Translations under genes and position numbers: made by a program
Part shown: in pieces, positions 27,501 to 39,285 of the stretch
Layout: the number at the start of each line of letters is the position of its first letter
How positions within the stretch are numbered: position 1 is the stretch's first letter
The notes under the pieces: generated by a model
Database searches by the model: none
Told to the model about the DNA's origin: nothing
What the model saw: only the letters and a program-made list of their open reading frames with translations
Source of the DNA: Enoplosus armatus
Taxonomy: Eukaryota; Chordata; Actinopteri; Centrarchiformes; Enoplosidae
Reading direction: 5' to 3'
Assembly: GCF_043641665.1 (NCBI RefSeq)
Contig: NC_092183.1
Span: forward strand, 14,094,001-14,158,000
DNA length: 64,000 nucleotides

Positions 27501-30500
27501 GAGGCTACAAAAATGAACATGGATCTATATGATTACCCCGTGATTGCTTTCCCTTGTCCAGAAAAAAAATTGCTCTAATCATCGGTGGAAAATTGAAGGA
27601 GCTGTGGTCAGGTAGAGCTGGGAGTAAGGGGAAGGGGGGGGTACTAACCCTCCTAACTCCTCCCCACCACTTATCCTCCAGACCCAACAGATAAACATCT
27701 GAGTTTCCCAGGCTAAGAGGAGGTTTCACCTGGGAACAGCTAAGATTGTCAACAGGGGGTACGAGAAGGGAAGTGGGGGTGGGTTTTATGGTCTCCCCCT
27801 CTCTCTTTGCATTGTACTTATGCAATTACTAAAAAGGAAATGCCAACTGCTGCTGCTTCAGTGAATGAAATAACAAAAGCAGTTGGCATAACAGAGTTTA
27901 CAATTTCCCAAATGGCTTGAAACCAATACCTGCATTACTTACATAACCTGCTAAAAGTGATTCACACACTACATAATGAGTACAAGACAGCCAGAACAAT
28001 ACTTTCTCCACTGCAGAGAGGATGGAGATGTGAGGATATTGTCCTTTGATGCCTAAAGATAATTATATTAACTGGGTACAGGTAACATCATCTCATCTGG
28101 GATGTAAAGACTAAAGATTAAGTCTTACTTACAAGCTCTACAGCAAATAACGTTCCTCATTTTGTTGCTGAGAGCTACTATACAATGGTCCATTGAACTT
28201 TTTCTGGCTTTATTCATAAAGGGACGCAGGTGCTTGGTGTCGTCAGTCTTTCACTCTGAAATATTTCATAGTCAACACCTTCCTCTTACTGGAGGCGTCC
28301 ATGTGTTATTAAGTGTGAAACCCACCAGCACCACGCTGCTTCACTGGCAAAAGCACCAGGTAGGCCCTCAGTGAGTATCAGGTCTCTAAGCACACATGGC
28401 ACACTCTGAATGCCGGGCCCAAGCTAAATAAATCATCAACCGTCTCACACCGTCACAGTCGCACACAGCCAACCGTTAAGAAAGAAATCCATGATTTTTT
28501 AAGGGACAGAAAAATCACAGCTTTGGCCCATCTGTTCCTCGACGCCACAGACGCCAAGACAGTAAAACAAAGGGAAACAAAAACGTGCTGAACCCTAAAC
28601 GAAAGTAAAAGCTGCCAGAGAACTCATAAACTTGTCAACAAAGACTATATGCTGTGTGCCCTCATTGTACGCTATGCAGTCTGCACCTTTCATGATCACA
28701 CTACTGAGTTAGTGCACTTTCTGCAGCAGACTGCGTGGGGAGGACGAAGCTAGGAGTTAAACCGTGTGAACTGACAAGAGGGCTGATAAGGGCAAAAACG
28801 CTGGTGAGACTCAGCAACTCCCTCTCCATCCAACCATCCATTCACATGCTGTGGGAGGAGGAGGGCCGAACACTCGAAGATATGTTTGAAATGCAGCATG
28901 GATAGAAATCTGGAGGAATTTCTCTAGATTTCTGTCTGTGGGAAAAATACTTTGGGAGAACAAAGGACAAATGGCAGATGTGGCAAACGGCCAGACAGGG
29001 GAGAGGAGAGGAGGAGACAAAGGTCATTTTATCATAAGGGTCACACAAGGGAGCTTCCGATGGGAGCAGGGAAGTGGAAGGAAAGACAATTATGAAGCAT
29101 TGTTGGTCCCCACGGGATATAGAAGAGGCATAAGATAAATGTGGTGCCACAACACATGACAAAGAGAGAAATATAGAGTACAGTCACAGCGACATTAATG
29201 CCGCCAGAGCAATACGACATTCCTGGAGTCATAATCTGCAGCTTCTGGGAAAGAAACAGAAAGAACCAGAGTAGCCAATTAGAGAATCGTGTAAAACAAA
29301 GTTTTGCATTTGAAGAATTATTAAATCATGATAACAGATAGTATTAGGGCTGGAGGGCTATCATATTGCAGGTTCAAAGCTGCTGTGTGCTTTCCATGTG
29401 CAGAGGACAGTGAAGATCATCAAAGCACCGCAGCGAGGCCTTGAAGGTCAGGGCTAAGTGACTATTCACAGCAGCCTCAGAGGAACAAGGAAAACTCTCA
29501 TTTGTCTTTGTCTGTTTTGAGCTTTGAGGTCTGGACACCTGCGAGCTTTGAGCGGTGTCTCTGGGTGTGACGGGGTGGATGCATCTTTAAGTGTTGGCAG
29601 CTGAAAGTAAAAAGGGAATTTCGCTAAACTGAAGAATTCACATCTATCACAGCTATGGCTCCATACAGCCTGATTACACGTCATGAACAACATGATTGGG
29701 ATTGTAACTGTGATTTATTATTTTCTTGATTAATCGATTATTCGTTATGTTTATAAAATGTCAGAAAATGGTGAAAAATCGCCCTCACAATTTCCCAAAG
29801 CCTAAGGTGAAGTCTTCAAATGTCTTTGTCTGTCAAAAACCCAAAGAACCAGATTATTTTGTCTTTTTCTTTCTTAATAAATGTAGGGCTCCAACTAACG
29901 CTTACTTTTGTTATCAATTAATCTGTTTATTATTTCTTTGATTAATCATTTGGTCTGTAAAACAAAATGCCCACCATAGTTTCGTAAGAGTCCAATGTGT
30001 TGTCTTAAGATGTTTATGATTATTTTGTCCAGCCACTAGTCTGAAAGCCAAAGATAATTAGATTACAATGATATAAAGCAGAAAATCCTCACATTGGAGA
30101 AGATGGAACCATCACATTTTAGTCATTCTTGCTGAGAAAGTGACAAAAACAATTAATCAATTGTCGGAATAGTTGCAGATTAATTTTTGATGATAATCGA
30201 CTAATGATTGCAGCTCTACACTGGTATACGATCTCATTCCCTGAAAATAATCCTGGTTAATGTATCAGCCACCGCTGATTAGTAATGGAGCTGTGCAATT
30301 GGTGACTGCTTCCTAATATCCGTAAAAAATACATTATTTGAAGTTCTTTGAATGGTGAAATCTAAAGCCACTCTGCTTTTAAGCCACACAGAGCTCAGCC
30401 TCCTGGGATCTCTGTCATCTTCATTCCCATGCTGAAAGAAAAAGGTGGATATGGTTAAGACGGGTGAGGAATGAGGGCGGCCACAGGGTTCAGACTGCCT

Positions 30501-31317
30501 GTCAGACCGTGACATAAAGACGGATAAAGAAGTGGGCTAGACAAGAAATAAAGAAGCAGCTCCCTCCGTAACCCCTCAGTGTACTGAGCTCATATAGTTG
30601 TTAAGAACGACAAGGGTGAGCAAACACTTTATCAGCTCCTCTGCAGAGCGACCACACCAGTCAAGAAACTACTCAAGAGTTGTTAATCCCCTTTGATTTG
30701 GGTAATCACTGTGTGAAGACAGGACCGGTGCGGGAAGACATTCTTAGTGAAGGTTTTCCTGTGACAGAAAGCTTTCCCTGTCTAAAATTTATATTTACTT
30801 CTGTTTGAAGTTCCTGAATCCCAACAACAAGTTTCTGTCATTGAATGTCAAGTTGTTAATACCCATGAGGGATCCCTCTGCTCTCTGAAATCCCCCTGCC
30901 ACTGTTTGGCTTTGTTGACACACTATAAACTGCTGCTTTCACAGATCTGGCCAGACAGCAGGTGGACTGAGACTGTCAGCTCCCCTCTCATGTCACCTCA
31001 AACCCGCCGACCTCTCTGCGGTGGCTGACTCACACCAACAGCAGCTTCCTCTCCCGTCTATCCTGTCCTTCCACTGACAAACAGACAGCGAAGTGACCGT
31101 AAACTCATCTCCCCTTCCCACGACGAGCCCAGATGCGGTGGAGACCCAGCTGCACGTGTGTTTAGTAAACATGTCCACAAACCTCTGAGCCATGAGTGAC
31201 AGGGGAGCTGAGCAGAGAGGTGAGCCGGTGGAGCAAGGCTGAGAGCCACCTGGACACACCCAGAGGGAAAAGGCCTCATCGGAGAGACAGGGGCTTTCAG
31301 CCTCCGGCCACGTTCAG

Positions 31318-31360
<43 letters not shown>

Positions 31361-32239
31361 CCTGACAGCACAAATATTTGTAAGATAGGAAACGTCCTCT
31401 CATCATTAAGCCCTGGCTAGTCTCCGAGCTAAACATTGTCTCAGTCCAGGAGGGAAGCAGAGCTGGTTAGCGCTCTTGCCTGTCTGTTTAGTCTAGTCTC
31501 TCCTTCAGAGACGCCCTTGTCAACAACTGAATCGTTGTATGACACCATCTCATCTCTTCAATCTTGTCTTTATTACAGACATGAAAATCATCGCTCCCTT
31601 GTTCACTGTCTGTAACACTTATTCAAGGTGCGTCCACATGGGAGCAGGTTTTATGTGGACAGATCTGAGGATCTAAAAGGTGCCGCTGTGAAGAGCACCC
31701 TGACAGCTGAGAGGGAGCAGATGTTGTTGCTGCTCCTACTTCTCAGTGGAGGTGCTCTCAGGGAGGTGGGTGAGCCGGGACAACAATGAGGATGGGAGTC
31801 AGCAGAGCAATGTGTGCTGCCAGGACAGGAAAAAGGAAACCGACTGTCAGGAAGACAATAGGACCTGGTAGATGGATGGAGATGGGAGTAGCTCTGTGGA
31901 GCCATGCATTGACAAGAAGAAACAAAAAGGGAGGCTAAAAGGCTTAAAAATAGGTTATTATGTGCATATAACAAGACATACTTGAGCATTAACACACAGC
32001 ACAGTGTGTGTAGGGAATATAATAATAGAAAGTGGATGCTCTCCGTACCTTTTCTGATAGACTGAGGTGTGAGAGGCTGCTGTCTGGTCTCGGCTCAGCT
32101 GCGTCCCGGCTGAGTAGGTTTTGTAAAGTCCCGTCTTCCAGGTCCCGTCCACAAACGTGGTCAGCCAGAGGACCAGCACGGTCCAAAGCAAACTTTCTCT
32201 GCAAAGCGCGGACACGCTCTCCTGTTGGCGCGGTCCCAT
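24591..32239 (-). CDS. EMI-domain collagen-like secreted protein (EMID1/COL26A1 family), 5' part
   Basis: Three coding exons are in phase: 32,239-32,049, 25,793-25,680 and 24,694-24,591, with donors GTACGG, GTAAGA and GTCAGT. Exon 1 starts at an ATG with a good context (G at -3, G at +4). It encodes a signal peptide (hydrophobic LLWTVLVLWLTTFV near residues 18-31) and a short linker. Exons 2 and 3 make a full EMI domain: NWCPHTVTKTVTC, then CRWPQGC, SYRTVVRP, EWKCCPRFSG and CEE, with the cysteine spacing of the family. Proteins of this family are secreted matrix proteins with an N-terminal EMI domain followed by collagen triple-helix blocks; the collagen exons are not seen here and should lie to the left. 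EMID1 shares the gap-free spacing, while COL26A1 shares HTVT and QRVYQ, so I cannot choose between them or a third paralogue. Introns are 6.3 kb and 1.0 kb. Confidence 0.88.
24695..25679 (-). other. Intron 2 of the EMI-domain gene
   Basis: AT-rich intronic sequence between the two EMI exons, with no internal gene or long repeat seen. Its donor is GTAAGA and its acceptor TTTTGCAG. A phase-2 split makes the serine of the SYRT motif. Confidence 0.85.
29703..29884 (+). repeat. Truncated 'attaatcgatta' repeat copy
   Basis: It shows 'ttgattaatcgattattcg', 'aaaatgtcagaaaatggtgaaaaat' and 'caatttcccaaagcc', then stops where the next copy begins with 'agggct'. It lies in the EMI-gene first intron. 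Confidence 0.75.
29885..30218 (+). repeat. Near full-length 'attaatcgatta' repeat copy
   Basis: It starts 'agggctccaactaacg' and ends 'ataatcgactaatgattgcagctct', with the internal 'tttgtccagcc', 'aaagccaaaga' and 'ctcacattggagaag' marks. It sits directly against the previous copy in the same orientation. Confidence 0.8.
31320..31354. repeat. (CA)n microsatellite
   Basis: About 17 CA units within intron 1 of the EMI gene. Confidence 0.95.
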
Positions 32240-32250
32240 TTCCGTGGCAT
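32161..32250 (-). promoter_or_regulatory. Possible upstream ORF overlapping the EMI-gene start
   Basis: An ATG 11 bases upstream of the proposed start opens a 29-codon frame (+1) that ends at 32,161, inside exon 1. Its context is poor (T at -3, C at +4) while the main ATG is strong, so leaky scanning would still reach the main start. It matters only if the transcript begins further upstream, as the TATA box suggests. Confidence 0.35.
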
Positions 32251-32337
32251 CAAAAGTACAGCCAGAAAAGTTGAAATGAGCCCAACTTCCCCCGGTTAGA
32301 AAGCAGACCGGGTAGTGAATCCAGCTCGGGGAGGAAG

Positions 32338-32339
<2 letters not shown>

Positions 32340-32387
<48 letters not shown>
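32340..32387. repeat. (TG)n microsatellite in the presumed 5' UTR of the EMI gene
   Basis: Twenty-four TG units, read as (CA)n in the mRNA sense, end about 100 bases upstream of the EMI-gene ATG. If transcription starts near 32,680 the run is in the 5' UTR. Confidence 0.9.
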
Positions 32388-32388
<1 letters not shown>

Positions 32389-32710
32389 AAACAGCACCGG
32401 GTCGGCTGGAGAAGACGCGCATCCTCTTCACTAAAAGTAGCAAACACGCTCTTCTGTGACACACACACCAAGTCTGACACGCGGTTAAGTGTCAGATAGG
32501 CTTAGTCTTAAAATCCTAAGTGAATTAAAGGAAAATGCCGCCCCGCAAACTCCCGCTTCTCGCTCGTGTCTACCTGTGACAGAGAGCAGACACTTGAAAA
32601 TAAACCTTGAACACTGTGTGTGTGAGAAGTGTGTGTCGTCCTCCTCTCTGCTCTGCCTACCTCTGTGCGCGTGTCGAGCCGAGCCTTCACTGCAGCGGGC
32701 ATGAAGCCAC

Positions 32711-32717
32711 TTTTATA
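32711..32717 (-). promoter_or_regulatory. TATA box, probable EMI-gene promoter
   Basis: On the minus strand the sequence reads GGCTATAAAAGTGGC, a consensus TATA box. A CpG-rich block (about 32,765-32,850) lies just upstream. A start of transcription near 32,685 would leave a 5' UTR of about 445 bases with no intron needed. Inference from sequence only. Confidence 0.5.
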
Positions 32718-32859
32718 GCCTCCTCGGGTCTTTTAAAAAGCACAGCCTGCTGGGTCTTTTTTACCCTGCCCCGTTTCAACCCCTTCACGGAGGACAATGC
32801 GCGCTCGAGGCGACGGCACATTACGCATTGCATTTGTTCTAAATGAATTATGGGCCGCT

Positions 32860-34690
32860 GCTTCTCCGAGGATCCTCTGAAATCACTGGAGCTGTGCCGG
32901 GGATGAGTAATAGTTGTTTTCTTTGGTGAACACAACTGGATGTAAAACAAATTATGACTAAGTTCCGGTACTATTAGATTTGAAAGGTTATCTTTAAAAG
33001 CCCATAAAATAAGATTCATCACTGTATTGTTACCATCATATATGCTTCAACATTTATATTATCTATCTTTCTAAGATGTTTGCCTTTAGCAGCTGTGGTC
33101 TGTTGCCTCTCTGTCAAAGCCATCAGTGCCAAGGCGGACAGTGGCAGGATAGAATAGTTGAGGTTTATGTGGGCCATGTAGGTTTACAGTGCAAGCAGCC
33201 AGTAACCACAGGTCTGCGGCCCTGCTCCAAACTAAACACCTGGCACTGCAACCAAAAACTGGAGCCCAAGATGTATATCTGTGGTCGGGGTGACTACACC
33301 CCTCGGGCCCCTTGGGCTGAGCTGCAAGTCTCACCAGCTGCAGAAGATGCTGCAAAAAGCACTCGTGCAACTGGCTGGTGCACTGTAGATCTGGTGACAC
33401 TCTCAGCTAATGAGAGATGGTGTTATCACTATGACACTCACAGAGGGGCATTCAGGCTGGCACTAATCACCCCCTATACTACAGGGAGAAAAAGCAGGCA
33501 AACAGTACATGCACTTAATGGGACTGAGTAAGCCCACCTGCTCCCAATCACAACAAACAGAAACGGTTTGGGATTTGGGGGGTGGGGGGTTGGGGATGCC
33601 TGGAGAATGATGTGTCAGAGTTTTTTGGTTTCAGGGCACTTTGGCATTTTACGAAGCCACTCTGCGCAGGCGATGGTGCCAAGCAGGAACTGGAGCAGTT
33701 TAGGGTTCATATAAATCCCTCCAGTCACAAGCAGCTGAAAAACGTTTGACCTCTGAGGAGGGAGACTTTGAGAGGATTTTTTTTCTTATTTCTTGAGTAG
33801 TTACTCTCCTGCCTCCATAATTTCCTTCCCCTTTTACCGTGCAAACAGAAAGAGCTGCGACATCTATTGTCTGTGTGAGGTGCGCATCCACTCAAATGAA
33901 GTGTAGGTTCATTAAACGACACACCATTCTTTCCCCTCTTTTCAACATGGAAACACAATTCCTCCCCTCCTGTGTTTGGTCATAAATGTGTCCTGATCTT
34001 CACTCTTCATGATGGTTGTACCAGTTAAAAGAGAAGGGGCCTGTCTGACCTTTACCCTCTGCCATTCAAAGGGGGCCAGTTTAGGCTACACAATACAGTA
34101 ATGAGAAGCATGGCTTGATCTCATGTGAGGGTAGAGACTTAAGAGATTTAAGTAAATGTGACATATTTTCATGTTGCAGGTTGTTTGCCATATGATGATT
34201 TGCATCTACAGTTAGTCACAGTTTGGTCTAACCAGCACATCCCTCATTACAGCTACACTCTCACACCTCAAGCTACATGTAATGTATGTTGATCACATTA
34301 TGGCTCCAAACTGTTGGCAGTTTTTATTTCTGTGTTTCTGTGACCTCACTGCCACACCAGCTGCCAGATCCTCCAGGGCGGTCTGATGTTTAGAGCAAAC
34401 TTCACCTGCTTTGGCATGCTGACCTCAGCAGCCTCGATTACTCAGCGTTGCGCTAGATCTGTTCGTTAAATGTTACAATAAAGCACACGCTGCTACCTAT
34501 ACTGCAGAGAACAGCTGAAAAGCTACTTGGGCAAAGTGGAAAACTTTAGCAGCCTTTGGTCAGTGGTACATTTTCCACTGTATGCAGCAGCTTACGCTCC
34601 CCTTACAACCTCAGCAGAACTATTCAGCCTCTGCTGTCCTCTTTATGAATTCTGAAATATTTTGTTTAAGAAAGAGAAAGATTAAACACG
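32860..34690. other. Intergenic stretch between the EMI-gene promoter and the dnah10 3' end
   Basis: No gene recognised. A 151-codon frame on the plus strand (33,076-33,531) is the longest in this part; it has no family marks I know, and its reverse strand is also open for 104 codons, so it is more likely GC-biased non-coding DNA. A 'ctgccatctagtg' motif common in fish repeats lies just beyond, near 34,858. Confidence 0.6.
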
Positions 34691-34710
34691 ATTTAACTGG
34701 ATTGTAAACA

Positions 34711-34716
34711 TTTATT
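34711..34716 (-). terminator. dnah10: Polyadenylation signal of dnah10
   Basis: AATAAA on the minus strand, about 355 bases after the stop codon, is the first canonical signal downstream. The 3' UTR would cover roughly 35,069 to 34,690. Confidence 0.6.
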
Positions 34717-35069
34717 CATTCACAAACAGCAGTATAAACTTTTACACCTGAAAGATCCTGACTCACTGTAACCTCTTGGCACTTTAGTCCACTATAACAC
34801 CACGAAGAAATTCCTGGAGCTACCCTCCAGGTTGAGGAGTTCAGCACTGTTGTGTGCTGCCATCTAGTGAGAAAATAATGAAAGCTACCAAGTAGACAAT
34901 GAGCCAAACATCCCATCTTATGTGTCCCTATTAATATATATTTAAAACCATGTGCAATCTTTCATAATAATTTAGTTTCCCTGTAATCTGCCCAGAAGTA
35001 TCGCTTTTTTTCTGTAAAACGGCAGACTGGGTGAAATCTAACCAGCTCAGTGAGGCTGAGGGCTTTTCT

Positions 35070-38000
35070 TTAGTCAGCGTTGAGGCATAAACAGACTCCC
35101 TGGAGCACCCAGTGGGAGATGTGCATGGTGGTGAACAGGTCTGCCTCAAACACCAACCCCACACCCATTGCATTCCTCCGCAAGGACGTGGTGTACACTG
35201 GTGTCCGCAGCGTATTCTGCAGTACAAAACACACAAAAAGTACACACGACAGTTAGGAAAAAAATAACAAAATAGTGAACTTGAGTATTGTATGGAGGCC
35301 CATAGTGCCTGTGGTCCACACCTGTAACCTGAGGCGGCGTGTCTCTATGGGGATGACTTTGAGAATGGGCAGTTCAACAACCAGAGCTTTTGGTTTACTC
35401 CTCACTAGGCAGCCCTTCTCCGTGTCCCAGTCTGCTCCCTCCAGATACAGGCCAGACACAAAGCAGCCTGCAGGGGAAAAGACTATCAGTCTGTATAACT
35501 CATCACTAATCATGCTGCAAGTGGTGAGTGTCATTTCATTACCCTGTCCAGGCCTGTCGCTGACTTCATCCTCACTGCGATACTGGGTCACCTGTGTGAA
35601 CAGTGTTGAAAGATCCAGAGGCCAGCCATTTTTCCTGCATGCAGCTTGAACCAGGGCAGTCAGGTAGGACTCTGGGATGTGGAGTCCTGATAGCCACATA
35701 ACATTTGGCTCTCCCTCATTCACCTGGTGGACACAAGACGTCAGACGAAAAGATATATTAGTTTATTAACCAACCTGTAATGCCAAAATAATGCAGAAGG
35801 CTACATATAAGAGGTCATCTATGTGTGTGTGTCTGTACACACCCAGTAATTATACTGTTCATAACGCCTCTTGAAGTGGCTCATCCAGTTGCCGAGGGAC
35901 TTCAGGGTGTCAGGTGCCAACTTCTTCCAAATGGCAGGGATGTGACCATTAAAAAGGGCCCAAGCGACCTCATCCAACTCACTGCTCATACCCACCTCAC
36001 CAGCCAAGGCCTAGGGGACACAGGAGAATCAGAAATCTAAATCTAAACCTGTGAGAAGCACAAAGATGTTTTCCCCCCCAATATCTTGTTGTCCTCTGCC
36101 CCTCCTCACCCTCTGCAGCTCAGCCAGAGAGCGCTGCATGCGGACCACTAGTTTGTTGAAGCGCTCCAGTTCTTGAAGCAGCACCACTGAAGTCGGGGAA
36201 ATGTCCGTGCCAAACTTTTTCCGGATCAGGTCCATGTCGAATAACTTGGGCAGCTTGTTCTGAATGTCCTGGGCCACCTGGCTGATGTACTCATCCCTAC
36301 TGATGCTTCCACCAGACTCACCTGAGGCATTAGAGAGTGTGTAAAGGACATAAGAGAGGAAGCACTTGGCAGCGTGGTGGCAAAGAGAGTAAAGCAAACA
36401 TCATTCAACAGTAGGGAACAGCTTCTCCTTCTGGAAAATAGTAAATATTACTTCCAGGGATGCTCTCCGGCATTTAGAAGTCAATGTGGAGGCGGACAAG
36501 CAACGGTAGAATTTCTTCTTTTGAGATTCACTAAGAGGAGAGATGAAAGACAATCATACCAGTCTGAGGCTGCAGGTCTATCAGGTGGGTCCACATGTCT
36601 TTAGCTGCCTGCGTGTAGTATCCTATCTCCGCGTTGGAATGAAGACCCATGACCTCTGGAGTGTTTGCCAGTGGCAGTGTCTCAATCTCATCTGTGCCAG
36701 ATAAAAGGGTAAAGGTATGAGTGATGGCAGGAAATGCTTGTTTTAAAGCAAGAGAACGTGAAGTAATGAAAGTAACAACTGACCAACATATATTTTCTTG
36801 GGCCCATTTGGAGGGACTTTGTAATCTACATCCTTGTTGCTGAAGAAGTGGAAGCGCCGGAAGTTGTAGAAGAGGAAGTCTCCGAGGTACTCATCCATGT
36901 AGACAGTCAGGATCCTTCGGTCAAAGCTATCTATGGCTCGCCCACCATACATCACCTATAAAACATTATACACACATGCTAAACTTACAGCATCGGCTAG
37001 AAAGATAATGGATATACATTTTATTTAAACACAATTAATTTAGTCTCACCTCTCCAATAAGGTATTTAAGACTGCCCCAGGGAAGATTGCTGTCTCCTTG
37101 GTTGTGAGCTTTAGTCAGGTAGGTGTCCAGGATCTCCATACACACCTGTTGAGCACATTTACATTGTTTAAACCATTAAAAAGTGAAATATAACTGATAT
37201 TGTACCACTTACATAGAGACTAAAAATCCAACAAAAAATTACTCCTGCGCAACTTACGAAGAAGTCAGACTCGTTGAAGTCGTAGGGGACATTCCAGCCA
37301 ATCTTGCCATACTTGCGTCTTTCTTGAACCACAGCATGGAAGAAGGTCAGCACGTACACCAGGCTGCGGAAGGCAGGGTGTGGGCACGCAGTCAAGGTCT
37401 CATGGGAGATTTTAGAGTACGTGGCTCTCATGTTCAGCTTGAGACCGTTGGGAGGCTCTGTCACTACCTGCACACAATATTAAAAGTACATGTAAACACG
37501 CTGATTCATTATTATTGTAGCTTCTTAACAAGCCATTTGGTCTCATATTCAGCTTTTAAAACTTTTGTTTCTTAACAAAATATGGATAAAAATAACTAAA
37601 ATCTTCACTAAAATGTTCCTAGCACAGTTTCCCTTGTTTTGAGATTTTTTACAAATGAGTATCAATATGTTAAAACAAGACAGATTAAAGGAGATGACAC
37701 TAGTTTCACAAAACAATTTGATATGTATTGGAAGTATGTGACTGTTTCTTCCATGCTCATTGAATGTGGTTATCCCGTATCACCTTGCTGCAACAATGTC
37801 ATATTCCCAATTTACAGATTAAAAACATTCAAATACAACACCTATTTGAGTAAATCCTTGCGCCCACTACTGGATCTTGGAAAGTTAACGCTGCCGTCGA
37901 CAAAAAAATCTAAAGAAAGCGCTACTGAAGGCGAAGAGAAAATGTTTCACCTTTAGAGACTTTTGCAGTATGCCGATGGGGAAATCCTTAATGGGGTTGG

Positions 38001-39285
38001 TGGTGACCCACAAGCGGAAGTTGGGGTTGGGCTTGGTGATCCTCTCTAAGGACTTCTCAAGTTCCTTAAGCCACTTTACCAGCAGGTGGCAGTTCTGTAG
38101 CATCAACCACTGACCACGAGATGCCGCCTTCTCCAGCAACTGCAGTGCCACCTTTATCACAGGTACAGAAGACAATTACCCTCAACTTCTTTACTTTTTA
38201 CTGTTACTTAGTGTGGTGACTTAGTGATCCCTATACTCATTTCACTGGAACACACTTAAAGCTTCATGGCTGTGATATGGAAAAGAAGTCTTCAGCACCT
38301 TCTCTTGGCCTTGGCCCATGGCAAGGAACTTGAACTTGCTGCCTCCAAAGCCTGACCTCTCTGCTAGTTTCATGAGGTCACTGCCTGGGTCAGAGCCGGG
38401 GCTCAGGATGAAGACGATGGGGGAGGAAGGTGTGCTCTGCTCATAAATGGCATCAAAGCTGATCACAGGGGGCTGTACATATCTGCACAGAAATACAAAA
38501 AACGTGGAAACTCAGGGCTTGATTTCTCTCCGTTAACTTTGTCAAATAATTGTGTTTAGTCAACTTAATCTACACCACAGTGGTGTTTATACATACACTG
38601 TATATACTTTATATACACATATATATATAGATTTAACTGCATTACTGCAATAGAAACAGTCTCACTTCTCGCCCATGGTGAGAGTGACGTAGTCAGTCAC
38701 AGCTCTGTAGACTCTATCCACACGGAAGCAGCGCAGCAACAGCAGCTTCTGAAAGGCCGACAGGTTCTCCTCATATTTCATGGGGAATGGAGCCTGTTCT
38801 GGTCCATCTAAGTCATACCACTGAGGAGAAAGTGAGTGAGGGTTAAACTCTCAATTAACTCAATAAACTCTCTCGATTAAGTAAAATGCCTATGATGACT
38901 CCTGTCACTGTGGTCACTTACAGACTTCCAGTCAGTGGAATTTTTCTCTACGTCATCAGGCAGAGAGCCAAACTGCTCAGGAAATAGCTCTGCGAGTTTC
39001 ACTATGTCCTCCCAGCCCTGGTCTGGAAGCCAGTCACAAGGCTTTTTGCACTTGCTCTTTTCCAGGGATAGATTACCTTTACACATGAGAAAAATAAGAT
39101 TTACTTTGAACATTGTGTGCATACACGTTTGTGATCACTGTAATTTACTTGAATATTTTCAACTTCTCTGGATATCTCACCCTTGATAAAGAACTCCAGC
39201 TCGTCCTGAGGTGCCCTCCCTTCTGCCTGCTCAATCTTGATGGTCATGTTGAAAGAAAAGAGCAGCTTGTGTCTCTCAAACAGAC
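35070..39285 (-). other. dnah10: dnah10 AAA6 and C-terminal domain, exons 65-78
   Basis: Exons: 39,285-39,181; 39,076-38,922; 38,820-38,666; 38,482-38,299; 38,151-37,951; 37,467-37,258; 37,145-37,050; 36,955-36,784; 36,691-36,560; 36,321-36,110; 36,010-35,843; 35,723-35,543; 35,467-35,322; 35,216-35,070. They encode residues about 3,823-4,576. AAA6 marks are [35 protein letters not shown] and [13 protein letters not shown]. The C-terminal domain shows [61 protein letters not shown] and [13 protein letters not shown]. Intron 76 is only 75 bases. Exon 77 ends at 35,322 before GTGTGG, chosen because it keeps the frame and the family's RLQ-NT junction. Confidence 0.95.

Larger units (their letters stand above)
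25794..32048 (-). other. Intron 1 of the EMI-domain gene
   Basis: This 6.3-kb intron holds two tandem copies of the 'attaatcgatta' repeat (29,703-30,218) and a CA microsatellite (31,320-31,354). No exon-like block was recognised on either strand. First introns of matrix genes often carry enhancers, but I see nothing specific to name. Confidence 0.75.
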
